64,000 bases of DNA from G963669295 sp963669295 (GTDB taxonomy: Bacteria; Bacteroidota; Bacteroidia; Flavobacteriales_D; CALLUQ01): assembly GCA_963669295.1 (NCBI GenBank), contig OY769938.1, positions 3,906,001-3,970,000 on the forward strand. Reading direction: 5' to 3'. The notes below the pieces were generated by a model. It ran no database searches, was not told the DNA's origin, and was given only the letters and a program-made list of their open reading frames with translations. This document shows positions 1 through 8,367 of the stretch, in pieces. Made by a program: the position numbers and the translations under genes. The first letter of the stretch is position 1. Every line of letters begins with the position of its first letter.

Positions 1-474
1 TTATTGTTTTTTTATCAAGGAAAATGCAGGGATAAGTACCATTAACGGAATGGGAGATTGCACAATACCCATGAATACTCTTGCCAGTTTATATCCACGG
101 GTAGGGTTGCCAAAAGCATATCCCAGGCCATAAAATATGGCAGCAACTGTTACCATTGCTCCAAATAAGTACAAGATCCACTTTAGCCATTGTCGTTTAC
201 GATAGATAAGTTGTATGCTTAACGAAGTTAGTACCAGGTAAAGTAAGGTAAAAAGTGCTGTTAAAGCGAATTTGCCATAGTACAATTGTTGATAGGAGTA
301 ATCGCTAAGAAAAGCAAAGAAAGAATGTGCATAGGTATGCTCAGTTTGGTAATAAAGATGTTGTAATTGATAATTGATGTTAACAAAGATAAAGTCACGG
401 AGAAACCCTAGCATCACTACTGCTAAAATACTTAACCCAATTATTATTTTTCGTGCCAGAGGATGGGAAAGCAT
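1..474 (-). CDS. Exosortase-associated integral membrane protein
   Basis: A 157-residue hydrophobic protein with about four membrane segments (near residues 8-25, 65-87, 95-117 and 135-153). Its start codon overlaps the exosortase stop codon by one base, so the two are translationally coupled. Size, topology, position after the exosortase and the C-terminal part (an Arg followed by an LQSPIP-like stretch, here IVQSPIPLMVLIP) resemble the small membrane proteins that accompany Bacteroidota exosortases (XrtF- or XrtX-associated families). Its biochemical role is unknown even in that family; a helper of substrate sorting is inferred. The reading frame is complete, with its stop at bases 1-3. Confidence 0.7.
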   Translation of the reverse strand: MLSHPLARKIIIGLSILAVVMLGFLRDFIFVNINYQLQHLYYQTEHTYAHSFFAFLSDYSYQQLYYGKFALTALFTLLYLVLTSLSIQLIYRKRQWLKWILYLFGAMVTVAAIFYGLGYAFGNPTRGYKLARVFMGIVQSPIPLMVLIPAFSLIKKQ

Positions 475-1004
475 TAGTGGGGCTTTTTGGAAAGTTTATT
501 GGCCCAAAGATGCCACAGAAAAAAAACAAAGCCATACACCACTATAGTAAAAGTATAGGTGTGGTTAAACTCCAGGTATTCAGGCGATTTCTTGACAATA
601 ATAATAAGTACTGTAATGCGAATAATATTGATAAGGTGAATGGTTGCCAGCCCGAGTGGTATGTACCATAATTTTTTGCGAATTGGACCGGGATAGGCTA
701 TTACAAAAATGGCAAATAGGGCAAACAAAGTAAGACCATTACAAGGATCACCCACCCAAACGCCATGAGTGCCATCGATGCCCAGGGTACGAATGTCTTC
801 GCCAAAGCTACCATCAGAGAAGGTAGTATAGCCTAACATTTGTAGTGCGAAGGCACTAAAATAAATTAGGTTTTCGATAATAAGGTTGTCTACACGGGTA
901 TGCGGAATAAGTACAAACTCATATAGGAGGTACCAACCGACATACAAGCCAAAGGCAATGACTAAAAAACGGAGTAGGGGATTTTTATTGAACGAGGAGA
1001 ACAT
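474..1004 (-). CDS. Exosortase (XrtF/XrtX-like transpeptidase)
   Basis: A 176-residue multi-pass membrane protein with the three residues expected of the exosortase/archaeosortase family: Cys88 in GDPCNGL, Arg129 in INIIRIT and His148 in FNHTY, each next to a membrane helix. Family members cleave a C-terminal tripartite sorting signal at the outer face of the inner membrane and are thought to pass the protein to an acceptor. The likely substrate is encoded just upstream (1032-1286) and an associated membrane protein just downstream. It is short, as single-domain Bacteroidota exosortases are. The assignment to the XrtF or XrtX subgroup is from memory of the family and not certain. Confidence 0.85.
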   Translation of the reverse strand: MFSSFNKNPLLRFLVIAFGLYVGWYLLYEFVLIPHTRVDNLIIENLIYFSAFALQMLGYTTFSDGSFGEDIRTLGIDGTHGVWVGDPCNGLTLFALFAIFVIAYPGPIRKKLWYIPLGLATIHLINIIRITVLIIIVKKSPEYLEFNHTYTFTIVVYGFVFFLWHLWANKLSKKPH

Positions 1005-1010
1005 GCTACT

Positions 1011-1042
1011 ATAAAAAGAAAGTTGAGTAGGTTACTCAACTT
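1011..1042 (-). terminator. Intercistronic hairpin with U-tract between substrate and exosortase genes
   Basis: Bases 1020-1029 and 1033-1042 form a perfect 10-bp inverted repeat (AAGTTGAGTA, loop GGT, TACTCAACTT). On the minus strand the right arm is followed by TCTTTTTAT, the layout of a Rho-independent terminator. The hairpin overlaps the stop codon of the PID-CTERM-like gene and ends 16 bases before the exosortase start. It could partly stop transcription after the small substrate gene so that the exosortase is made in smaller amount. The T-tract is interrupted by one C. Confidence 0.6.
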
Positions 1043-1286
1043 CTTTTATTTGTTTTTTTAGATCGTATGCTTTTTTTCCTCCAAGGGCTATGCCTGCGGC
1101 AATTAAAAACCCAACACCACCATCAATTGGAATACAAGGAGGAGGCCAACAAGGAGGATCACCAGCAGCAGGAGGTCCCGGAGGGCCACCACCAGGCGGT
1201 TGAGCTGCCACATCTTGCAAAAGAAATGGAGCCACTAACAAACTGCCAATGATAAGTATCTTCTTAGGGTTAATCTGTTTTACCAT
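1032..1286 (-). CDS. Minimal PID-CTERM-like exosortase substrate
   Basis: An 84-residue protein with three parts. An N-terminal signal peptide ends near AAQ (residue 29). A Pro/Gly-rich linker of about 23 residues contains CWPPPC (Cys46, Cys51). The C-terminal sorting signal starts with PIDGG (53-57), continues with the hydrophobic helix VGFLIAAGIALGG and ends in a Lys-rich tail. PID followed by Gly-Gly and a helix is the pattern of the PID-CTERM signal of Bacteroidota. If both ends are removed, a peptide of only about 25 residues remains. The exosortase lies directly downstream and a consensus promoter directly upstream. No function is known for such short substrates. Confidence 0.8.
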   Translation of the reverse strand: MVKQINPKKILIIGSLLVAPFLLQDVAAQPPGGGPPGPPAAGDPPCWPPPCIPIDGGVGFLIAAGIALGGKKAYDLKKQIKEVE

Positions 1287-1310
1287 GCATTTAACCTATT
1301 GGGTTGCGAG

Positions 1311-1342
1311 CAAATTTAAAAATTAATACTAAAAGTCAACAA
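1311..1342 (-). promoter_or_regulatory. Bacteroidota-type promoter for the exosortase operon
   Basis: On the minus strand the -7 box TAAATTTG (1318-1311) matches TAnnTTTG exactly. TTG trinucleotides at 1342-1340 and 1339-1337 give spacers of 21 or 18 bases, within the usual 17-23 range for the -33 element. The box is 25 bases upstream of the start codon at 1286. This is the best-formed promoter in the window. Confidence 0.6.
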
Positions 1343-1383
1343 TAAACTTTGACAGACAGCTTGTAGTAAATGATGATGCTCCC

Positions 1384-4300
1384 TTAATTCTTGATTAATT
1401 TTTTAGTAATTCTTTCACCAGGCAAATCAATTACCAATAGGTACACACCTTTAAATTGATCGGGGGTGTTCAATTGTATTGTTTCTGTTTGCGTGGTTAA
1501 GTTCAAGGTTTCTGCCATGTCTTGCCCTAATAGGTTTATCATAGATACCTTAACCCGTGTTTGTGCTTCAAAGTTGAAGGTAATGTTAGCTCCGTTTTGG
1601 TTGCCAAAGATAATTACTTCTTCAGCAGCGATAGGATCGGTAGCATTTACCAATAGCTTTTCACAATCGTTGTCTTTGTTTAAATGTAAGATCAAGCGTG
1701 TATCATCATTGTGTAGCTCATTCACCTGAAAAACATAGTTTTTTTCCGTGCGTAAGTCAATAAACTCACCCGTTAGCAGGTCTTCAACCAAAACACAATC
1801 ATAACTGTCAAATTGCTCGAGGTTGTCAGAAGATAATTTGTATTCACCAGCAATACCAACATTTACAATGAATGGAATTTGAACTTCATCATCCAATTCA
1901 TCAAGATAATTTTTACGCAAATGCTTGTTTTCAGGAGAAACCATTACTAATGCGGGAGCAGTAGGTTCGGGAGAAGCAAGGTGTGGAATATCTACACGTT
2001 CATACCTTCTATGGAAATTGTTATCGAACCACAGCTCCGAATTGCCAGTAAATGGAGTTAATTTAGAGCTTAGCTGAAAGCGCAAGATATTATCTGCTAA
2101 TGCAGCATCACCAGCTTTCTTATTCACCAATGCAACAGGACCTGCTACTTTAGATGTTTGGCTAAAAGATAACCGTCCGGTTCCTCCATCGTTTACTACC
2201 CAGAATCCTTGACCCAATGCAATTCGGCCACTGGCATCAACTGTTCCACTGGATGATGGACCAGTGCCATCGTAGTATTCAAAACCACCTGTGGTAGGAT
2301 CAAAAATGTAGAAGAAATTGCCTAAACGTCTTGTCTTAATGTTATTATACAATACATCCCAATCGATAGGAGAGCAATAAGGGTTGCCCATCAAGTTCCA
2401 GTCACCGTCACCACCTAATAGATCAATGTCCATGTTTGGAGGAGTATTAACAGTTCCAGTAACTGTAACAGTTGTATCATTCATTGCTGTCAGGTCGGTA
2501 CCCAGCCATACATGATAGCCCCTCCAATTAGACAGAGCTTCAGTAATACTACTCATGTCAATATATCCTCCAAGGGTAGGATTATATTTTTTTACTGAAA
2601 CATAACAGCTTCCACCATTCCAGGCATCTCCATCATCTCCGCCAACACAACTCATGTAGATGTCGTCGTCCCATTCGCCTAACGTAACAGAAGTTCCAGA
2701 GCAAGGGTTAGACATGTTGCGATAGGCAGCATTGCCAGAAGGTGTATCAAAGTATCGCTCTACGTTAACCAACCCAGTAATGGAAGATCCTGAGCGCATA
2801 CCCGCAATTCGAGCAGTACCAGCAGCATTAGAACGCAGGGTAAAAGATACTGCTCCTCCAATATCAAACGCAGCATCGGTTTCCATGTGCAAAGAATCCA
2901 ATAAAATATACGTGCCGGTGAGCACCGAAACAGTGCCTAATCCATTGCTATCAACAACATTGTTTAGCACAATGGTGCCAGTGCCATCAACACTTTGCGC
3001 ACCTGTTCCATTGAAAGTAAGGGTGCCATCTCCATGGGTAAAAGCGCCGTTGATGTCGAAGTCACCATTTACAGTAAGGTTCATGCCCGGATCAAAGTCA
3101 AGAGTCCCATCTACAGTAAGGTCGTTAATACTGCTATATGCATCAACAGTAACTGTATGTCCTACATCTACAGTGGCATCATCCGAACCAATTGGAATAC
3201 AATTGCAATTCCAGGTAAGTGGATCGTTCCATATCCCTGTTGTAATGCTAACAATTCCACCGCCTGGATGGCCTATGGTAAAATAATCACCATCAGAGAA
3301 GTCAACGTCGGTAAAACTGAGCACATTGGTGCCAGCATCGTAACTCCTTCCTGTGGTATGTATTGTAGCACCACTGGCAAATACGCCATCGGCATCAATG
3401 AGTAATTCATAATCTGTAAATGAGCCAAAGCCAATACCATCCAAATCAATGCTAAATGATACAGTGCCAACACCATCGCCACCACCACCATCGGTCTCGT
3501 CTACACGCCAAACACGGGTCATTCTACGTCCAGTGGCACCATAAGTGCCAGGGATGTCTGTGGTGTTAACACCTGTAGTGGCATTGTCGTCTCCCCAAAG
3601 GAGATAGTCGCCTGCACTTAATGCACTTGCAGTATTCATGCGCACCAGGCTGGTACCTTGTGCGTCGGTATTCGAGTTGCCACCTTCCATACCAATTCCA
3701 GCTAAGTGGAAACCATGAGTGCCATCGTATGCAAAACGATCTAAGGCACCAGGAATGCTTATGGCATACTTACTTGAAATATAGTTTTGTACAATGGTGC
3801 GTTCTGCAACACCAAGGTTAGTATTGTATACGATCACTTCGGCTACCCTTCCATTGAAATAGGCGTTGGTAGTAATTGTATTTGCTCCTATGCGTAAATG
3901 GGTATGATTTGAAGGGGTGGTCGTTACTGTTCCAGGGTCGGAGCCAATCAATGTGCCATTTTTGTAGGCATCAAGCTGCGCACTGCCATCTACTACAGTA
4001 GTATAAGAGTTATAACCAGCTGTGTATGGAATAGGGTCAACAATCATTGCGCTTGACGTATTTTCTCTGAAATACGTTAAAAATGCATTGGTATTGGTAG
4101 TGATGTAAGTATTCCACCATGATTTATTGGCACTGCTACCCGAGTATGCACAGCGCAATAAAATGCCAGTATGGGTATTGTTATTTGCACTGGCCACAAT
4201 AAACCAACTCATATCAGCACTTTCTAGTGCAGGTACTGCCCCTATTTGTACATAATCATTAGCACCATCAAAATTAAGAGCAGGTAATCCGTTTACTGCA

Positions 4301-4530
4301 CCAGTAACGTAACGAGGCTGTCTTGAACTGGAACCTTGCGTGGCATTATTGCTGTTTCCCGACTCATCTGTCCAGGTAGGTACCAAATCAAGGTTAGAAA
4401 GTCCAGTGAGCTGGTTCGCATCTAACCATATTTGATTGGTGGTAGAACCTCCAACTCCTCCAGGCCCTGTTTGAGCACTGGCATATAAAGAAATACAAAG
4501 AATAGAGAGTAGGGTAGCTGTTTTTCTCAT
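1384..4530 (-). CDS. Large T9SS-secreted protein with LamG-like domain
   Basis: A 1048-residue secreted protein with a signal peptide (residues 1-19, ending ASA). Residues of about 25-255 resemble a LamG/concanavalin-A-like domain (starting WLDANQLTG, with a LNFDGANDYVQI-type motif). A repetitive beta-rich region follows, with a segment near 425-530 of the form GIWNDPLTWNC and DDATVDVGHTVTV. The C-terminal 75 residues form a T9SS type A sorting domain (KVSMINLLGQ, then GVYLLVI and KKLIKN at the end). It is therefore probably exported by the type IX system and held at the cell surface or released. Adhesion or glycan binding is inferred from the LamG-like part. Confidence 0.85.
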   Translation of the reverse strand: MRKTATLLSILCISLYASAQTGPGGVGGSTTNQIWLDANQLTGLSNLDLVPTWTDESGNSNNATQGSSSRQPRYVTGAVNGLPALNFDGANDYVQIGAVPALESADMSWFIVASANNNTHTGILLRCAYSGSSANKSWWNTYITTNTNAFLTYFRENTSSAMIVDPIPYTAGYNSYTTVVDGSAQLDAYKNGTLIGSDPGTVTTTPSNHTHLRIGANTITTNAYFNGRVAEVIVYNTNLGVAERTIVQNYISSKYAISIPGALDRFAYDGTHGFHLAGIGMEGGNSNTDAQGTSLVRMNTASALSAGDYLLWGDDNATTGVNTTDIPGTYGATGRRMTRVWRVDETDGGGGDGVGTVSFSIDLDGIGFGSFTDYELLIDADGVFASGATIHTTGRSYDAGTNVLSFTDVDFSDGDYFTIGHPGGGIVSITTGIWNDPLTWNCNCIPIGSDDATVDVGHTVTVDAYSSINDLTVDGTLDFDPGMNLTVNGDFDINGAFTHGDGTLTFNGTGAQSVDGTGTIVLNNVVDSNGLGTVSVLTGTYILLDSLHMETDAAFDIGGAVSFTLRSNAAGTARIAGMRSGSSITGLVNVERYFDTPSGNAAYRNMSNPCSGTSVTLGEWDDDIYMSCVGGDDGDAWNGGSCYVSVKKYNPTLGGYIDMSSITEALSNWRGYHVWLGTDLTAMNDTTVTVTGTVNTPPNMDIDLLGGDGDWNLMGNPYCSPIDWDVLYNNIKTRRLGNFFYIFDPTTGGFEYYDGTGPSSSGTVDASGRIALGQGFWVVNDGGTGRLSFSQTSKVAGPVALVNKKAGDAALADNILRFQLSSKLTPFTGNSELWFDNNFHRRYERVDIPHLASPEPTAPALVMVSPENKHLRKNYLDELDDEVQIPFIVNVGIAGEYKLSSDNLEQFDSYDCVLVEDLLTGEFIDLRTEKNYVFQVNELHNDDTRLILHLNKDNDCEKLLVNATDPIAAEEVIIFGNQNGANITFNFEAQTRVKVSMINLLGQDMAETLNLTTQTETIQLNTPDQFKGVYLLVIDLPGERITKKLIKN

Positions 4531-5116
4531 AGTTGACGTTTAATATCGGAAGATAACTATGTTAATATACGATTTTATTGTGCATTGAATACGGAACTTT
4601 GACGAATCCAATAATTATTATGACGAATATGATAATAAACTGGTTGAATTTAAAGAAAATCAGGTGTAATTTTTTTCTTTTTCAAACCGGTTTATGGTTT
4701 ATAATATAAGTGTTGACCGCATATATTCGGTGTTGTTTTTTTTAGCTTAACACCTCAATCTACAATGCATGGAGTTCAATATGTTATTGTACTATACAAA
4801 GCTGAACAGCACAACAATAAAAATTCAATAGAAACCATTACTTACTATTTTATAAGACGAGTATTTGAGTGTACATCGTTGTCCAAGCTCTAATTAAGAG
4901 TACTTGCCTTTAGTTCGAAATAGTGGTATTAGTTATTGGTTGAATGTCCATAAACCAAAGACTTTATGTTTCAAAGGGAACATTGACATTATCACATTCA
5001 TCGAATATTTGAAACCTTTCGAGAGCATTTACGTTGTTTGGTTAATCAATTGCAACAACTTCGTCTCAAAAAAAGAAGTATGTTTGTAGCGCAAGTAAAA
5101 CCTGCAATAATAGTAC
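4531..5116. other. Divergent intergenic region
   Basis: This 586-base AT-rich stretch separates the minus-strand T9SS gene from the plus-strand polysaccharide locus and must hold promoters for both. I see a -7 box for the wzc-like gene (5079-5086) and a 10-bp palindrome AAACCGGTTT at 4684-4693 that could be an operator. A 61-codon open frame at 4904-5089 has no recognisable features and is probably not a gene. I see no RNA gene. Confidence 0.5.
5079..5086 (+). promoter_or_regulatory. Candidate -7 box for the polysaccharide locus
   Basis: TATGTTTG matches TAnnTTTG exactly and lies 31 bases before the ATG of the wzc-like gene. The nearest upstream TTG (5050-5052) is 26 bases away, longer than usual, so the -33 element is unclear. 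If real, this promoter would drive the head of the long plus-strand gene series. Confidence 0.4.
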
Positions 5117-7486
5117 ATGCCAAAGTCTAAGGACAACTCTATTATTGATATAAAAGACCTGACCCTTATTTTTAGGGTGATCCGTAAGAACATTGTTCTT
5201 ATAGTGTCTTTGCCATTAATTTTTGGTGCGGTAGGTTATTTCTATACCTATAAGCTGCCCGATATTTATGGAGCTACCAATCAAATTCTTATTAAAGCAG
5301 CAGAAACTTACGACTATCAGGAAAAAATCTTCAAAACAGTAGGTTACTATGGTTCTTACGAAGATATTTCTAACCAAATGCGGGTATTGAAATCGAGAGA
5401 TTTAATTGATAAAACGTTAGACCGACTCAATTTCAATATTAGTTATTTCATTGTAGGACGAGTAAAGACCACAGAGCTTTATAAAGGGATGCCTTTTATT
5501 GTTAGGGCCAGTGTTACCAAACCCTCCATTCATGGACAGGAGATACACATTTCCATTCTTAATGAAAATCAATATAAGCTGAACTATAATCTGGGGCAGC
5601 AATCAGTTGAAGAAACACACCCTTTTAACGAAGAGGTAGTAAGTACAGGTATGGTACTTACAGTTACCAAAACACTTGATTTAAAAAAGGAAAGTTTCAA
5701 CAACAACTACTTCTTTAAAATACATAGTGATGGAGCGTTGGTAGGTAAATATTTGCGTAGTCTGGCGGTAGAAAACATTCCATATACCAGTATTTTAAAA
5801 CTTGAAGTGGAAGATGAGATTCCTTCAAGAGCAGTAACATTCCTTGATACTTTATCGGTGGTTTATATCGATTATACAATGGACTCAAAGATCAGGATTA
5901 ATGAAAAAACTATTGAGTACATCGATAAACAATTAACAGAGGTCATCGATATATTAAACGGCATCGAAGATACTCTAGAGCGATACAAGTCGAGTAAGTC
6001 TATTCTTAACCTTACTAAAGAAGAATCAGAATATTTTGAAAAGTATGTGAATTACGATAATCAGCGCAGAGGATACCGCATTCGTTTGAAAGACTTTGAG
6101 GCTTTGGAAGAATATGTGATTAGTGTAAATACCGTGGATGAGAAGCTATTGCCTTCATCGTTTTATGTGTATCAAAATGACGATTTCTTACAAAGCACCA
6201 TTGCTGATTTGTATAATTTCCAATTACAAAGAAATGCTGCACTGGCAGATGCAACACTTGGCAACCCTGCCATCGACCTGATTGACGAAAAGATTGACTT
6301 GTTGAAGAACAACCTGTTGCAATACATTGTAAATAGTAAGAATGCGATAAAGGGAAGAATTGAAGGGTTAACAGCAGAAATTGATTCTTATGAGAGTATC
6401 ATCAAACGCATTCCCAAAACACAACGCGATTTGTTGAGCATTACTAGAAGAATGCAAGTCAACGAAAAATTGTATTTACACCTACTTGAGAAGCGTGCCA
6501 ATACGGTTATTGCTCGTGCAGGTATTATTCCAGAAACGAAGGTGATTGAGTCTGCCAGATCAATTGGTGTGGTAAAGCCGAATAAAGGTAAATACATCTT
6601 GATGACTACCGGTGCAGGACTGTTGCTCAGCATGCTTGTTCTTTTCATTCGTGTATTGTATTACAACCGCATTGAAAGCCTGGCTGAACTTTCAGAAGTA
6701 TCGGATTTACCCATTTTAGGGCAGGTGTACAAGTCAGATGCTCCAGCAAAAGAAGATTATCTGATTGCAGCTGAAGAGGCGAAATCGCATATCACAGAAT
6801 CGTTGCGGTCAGTACGTACCAACTTACAGTATTTTGCTGCTAATGTGAATTCGAAGGTGATATTGATTACTTCGGTTGGAGTTGGGGAAGGTAAAACATT
6901 CTGTTCGGTTAATTTAGCGGCCATTTTTGCAAAGGCTAACAAAAAAGTACTACTCATTGAGTTGGACTTACATAAACCAAAAGTATACAAGGCTTTGTCG
7001 CTTAAAGTAGAGCGTGGATTAAGTTCTTATTTAATCAATAAAGCGGAGTATAAAGATGTAATCATGAGCAGTGGGTTTGAGAATTTGGATGTGGCTCTAT
7101 GCGGACCAATTCCCCCTAACCCTTCAGAATTGATCTTGAGTGATCGGATGGCAGATTTAATAAGGCAAGCACAAGGCGATTACGATTACGTAATTATTGA
7201 TACACCACCTACTGGTATTATTTCAGATGCATTGGCACTGATGAAGCATAGCGATGTTAACATTTTTGTATTCAACACAAAGTTTGCTCGTCGGCAAGAA
7301 GTGAATTTTGTAGAAGAATTGGTAGAGCGACACGAAATACCCAATGCAGGCATTATTTTGAATGGAGTTCGACGTAAAAAATGGAAATACTATTACGATA
7401 AATATGGTTATGGTAGGTATGGCTATGGTTACGGTTATGGCTACGGTTATGGCTACGGTTATGGCCAGGGTAGCGAAAAATCATAA
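5117..7486 (+). CDS. wzc: Polysaccharide co-polymerase / BY-type tyrosine autokinase (Wzc-like)
   Basis: A 789-residue inner-membrane protein. An N-terminal membrane helix (about 28-50) is followed by a long coiled-coil-rich periplasmic part, a second helix (about 493-515) and a cytoplasmic ATPase domain. Kinase motifs are Walker A GVGEGKT (about 586-592), Walker A' LIELDLHKPK (about 613-622) and Walker B VIIDTPP (about 692-698). The C-terminus is a Tyr/Gly tail of alternating GY residues, the autophosphorylation cluster typical of BY-kinases. The family controls chain length and export of surface polysaccharide. It heads the locus and is followed by an ABC exporter; no outer-membrane Wza-type partner is in this window. 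Confidence 0.92.
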   Translation: MPKSKDNSIIDIKDLTLIFRVIRKNIVLIVSLPLIFGAVGYFYTYKLPDIYGATNQILIKAAETYDYQEKIFKTVGYYGSYEDISNQMRVLKSRDLIDKTLDRLNFNISYFIVGRVKTTELYKGMPFIVRASVTKPSIHGQEIHISILNENQYKLNYNLGQQSVEETHPFNEEVVSTGMVLTVTKTLDLKKESFNNNYFFKIHSDGALVGKYLRSLAVENIPYTSILKLEVEDEIPSRAVTFLDTLSVVYIDYTMDSKIRINEKTIEYIDKQLTEVIDILNGIEDTLERYKSSKSILNLTKEESEYFEKYVNYDNQRRGYRIRLKDFEALEEYVISVNTVDEKLLPSSFYVYQNDDFLQSTIADLYNFQLQRNAALADATLGNPAIDLIDEKIDLLKNNLLQYIVNSKNAIKGRIEGLTAEIDSYESIIKRIPKTQRDLLSITRRMQVNEKLYLHLLEKRANTVIARAGIIPETKVIESARSIGVVKPNKGKYILMTTGAGLLLSMLVLFIRVLYYNRIESLAELSEVSDLPILGQVYKSDAPAKEDYLIAAEEAKSHITESLRSVRTNLQYFAANVNSKVILITSVGVGEGKTFCSVNLAAIFAKANKKVLLIELDLHKPKVYKALSLKVERGLSSYLINKAEYKDVIMSSGFENLDVALCGPIPPNPSELILSDRMADLIRQAQGDYDYVIIDTPPTGIISDALALMKHSDVNIFVFNTKFARRQEVNFVEELVERHEIPNAGIILNGVRRKKWKYYYDKYGYGRYGYGYGYGYGYGYGYGQGSEKS
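7421..7468 (+). repeat. 12-bp tandem repeat encoding the Tyr/Gly tail
   Basis: Four near-identical 12-bp units related to GGTTATGGCTAC run in tandem at 7421, 7433, 7445 and 7457, each encoding Gly-Tyr-Gly-Tyr. Because 12 is a multiple of three, gain or loss of a unit would change the number of C-terminal tyrosines without breaking the frame. Confidence 0.8.
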
Positions 7487-7506
7487 CTCACAGGCGTTGT
7501 AAGATT

Positions 7507-8367
7507 ATGAGTGAAAAAAAATCCTGGGATGTAGTTATTAAGCCGAAGAAGCGATTGCTTCGATTCGACTATAAGGAACTTTGGAGGTACAAAGATCTTA
7601 TCTTACTTTTTGTACGCAGGGATTTTGTGTCGGTATACAAGCAAACCGTATTGGGACCATTATGGTTCATCATCCAACCTGTGTTGATGACCATTACATT
7701 TACCATTGTATTTTCTCTTATCGCCAAGCTATCTACCAATAACTTGCCACCAGTGGCCTTTTATATGTCGGGCATTGTACCATGGATGTATTTTTCAGGC
7801 TGTTTGTTGAAAACCTCCAATACCTTTATTGCCAACATCGCTATTTTTGGGAAAGTTTACTTTCCTCGGTTAACAGTACCCATATCAACAGTTATTTCAA
7901 CTTTTATCTCATTTGGCATACAAATGATGTTGATTTTATTAATGCTGTTGTATTATACTGTTTTCTCGGAAGAGTACGCTCCCGAGCCCAATTGGTACAT
8001 GCTCTTTATTCCAGTACTGGTAGTTATGATGGCATTGCTAGGCTTAGGAGCTGGAATCATCATTTCTGCGATGACGACTAAGTACCGCGACTTGAAATTT
8101 TTAGTGGGATTTGGTACGCAATTATTGATGTATGCCAGTACTGTTATCTTTCCCCTGTCTTCTGTAGATGGCAAGTTAAAGTACATTATCCTTGCCAACC
8201 CCATGTCATCCATTATTGAAGCTTTTCGATATGCCTTATTTGGTGGAGCAGCTGGTGAAATCAACTTTTGGCACCTGGGCTATTCGTTTGGAGTCATCCT
8301 CCTCATTTTATTCATAGGGATCATTATGTTTAACCGGGTTGAAAAATCGTTTGCTGATACCGTATAA
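7507..8367 (+). CDS. wzm: Polysaccharide ABC exporter permease (Wzm/TagG-like)
   Basis: A 286-residue protein with about six membrane segments and the ABC-2 permease pattern of O-antigen/teichoic-acid exporters: an N-terminal RYKDLILLFVRRDF segment, then TVLGPLWFIIQP and later a MTTKYRDLKFLVGF-type loop. With the ATPase encoded next it would move a finished undecaprenyl-linked polysaccharide across the inner membrane. Its stop overlaps the ATPase start (TAATG), so the two subunits are translationally coupled. Such exporters handle chains completed in the cytoplasm, which fits the many cytoplasmic-type glycosyltransferases downstream. Confidence 0.93.
   Translation: MSEKKSWDVVIKPKKRLLRFDYKELWRYKDLILLFVRRDFVSVYKQTVLGPLWFIIQPVLMTITFTIVFSLIAKLSTNNLPPVAFYMSGIVPWMYFSGCLLKTSNTFIANIAIFGKVYFPRLTVPISTVISTFISFGIQMMLILLMLLYYTVFSEEYAPEPNWYMLFIPVLVVMMALLGLGAGIIISAMTTKYRDLKFLVGFGTQLLMYASTVIFPLSSVDGKLKYIILANPMSSIIEAFRYALFGGAAGEINFWHLGYSFGVILLILFIGIIMFNRVEKSFADTV

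Noticed and set aside
2732..3286. A 184-codon plus-strand open frame inside the large T9SS gene
   Set aside because: It lies opposite a repetitive beta-rich coding region; long antisense frames arise easily there and no features are visible.
4731..4770. Possible terminator near ACCGCATATATTCGGT followed by a T-run
   Set aside because: The stem is only four base pairs and the flanks do not pair, so it is not convincing.
4904..5089. A 61-codon open frame upstream of the wzc-like gene
   Set aside because: It has no signal peptide, domain or family resemblance, lies in an AT-rich intergenic region and runs into the promoter region of the next gene.
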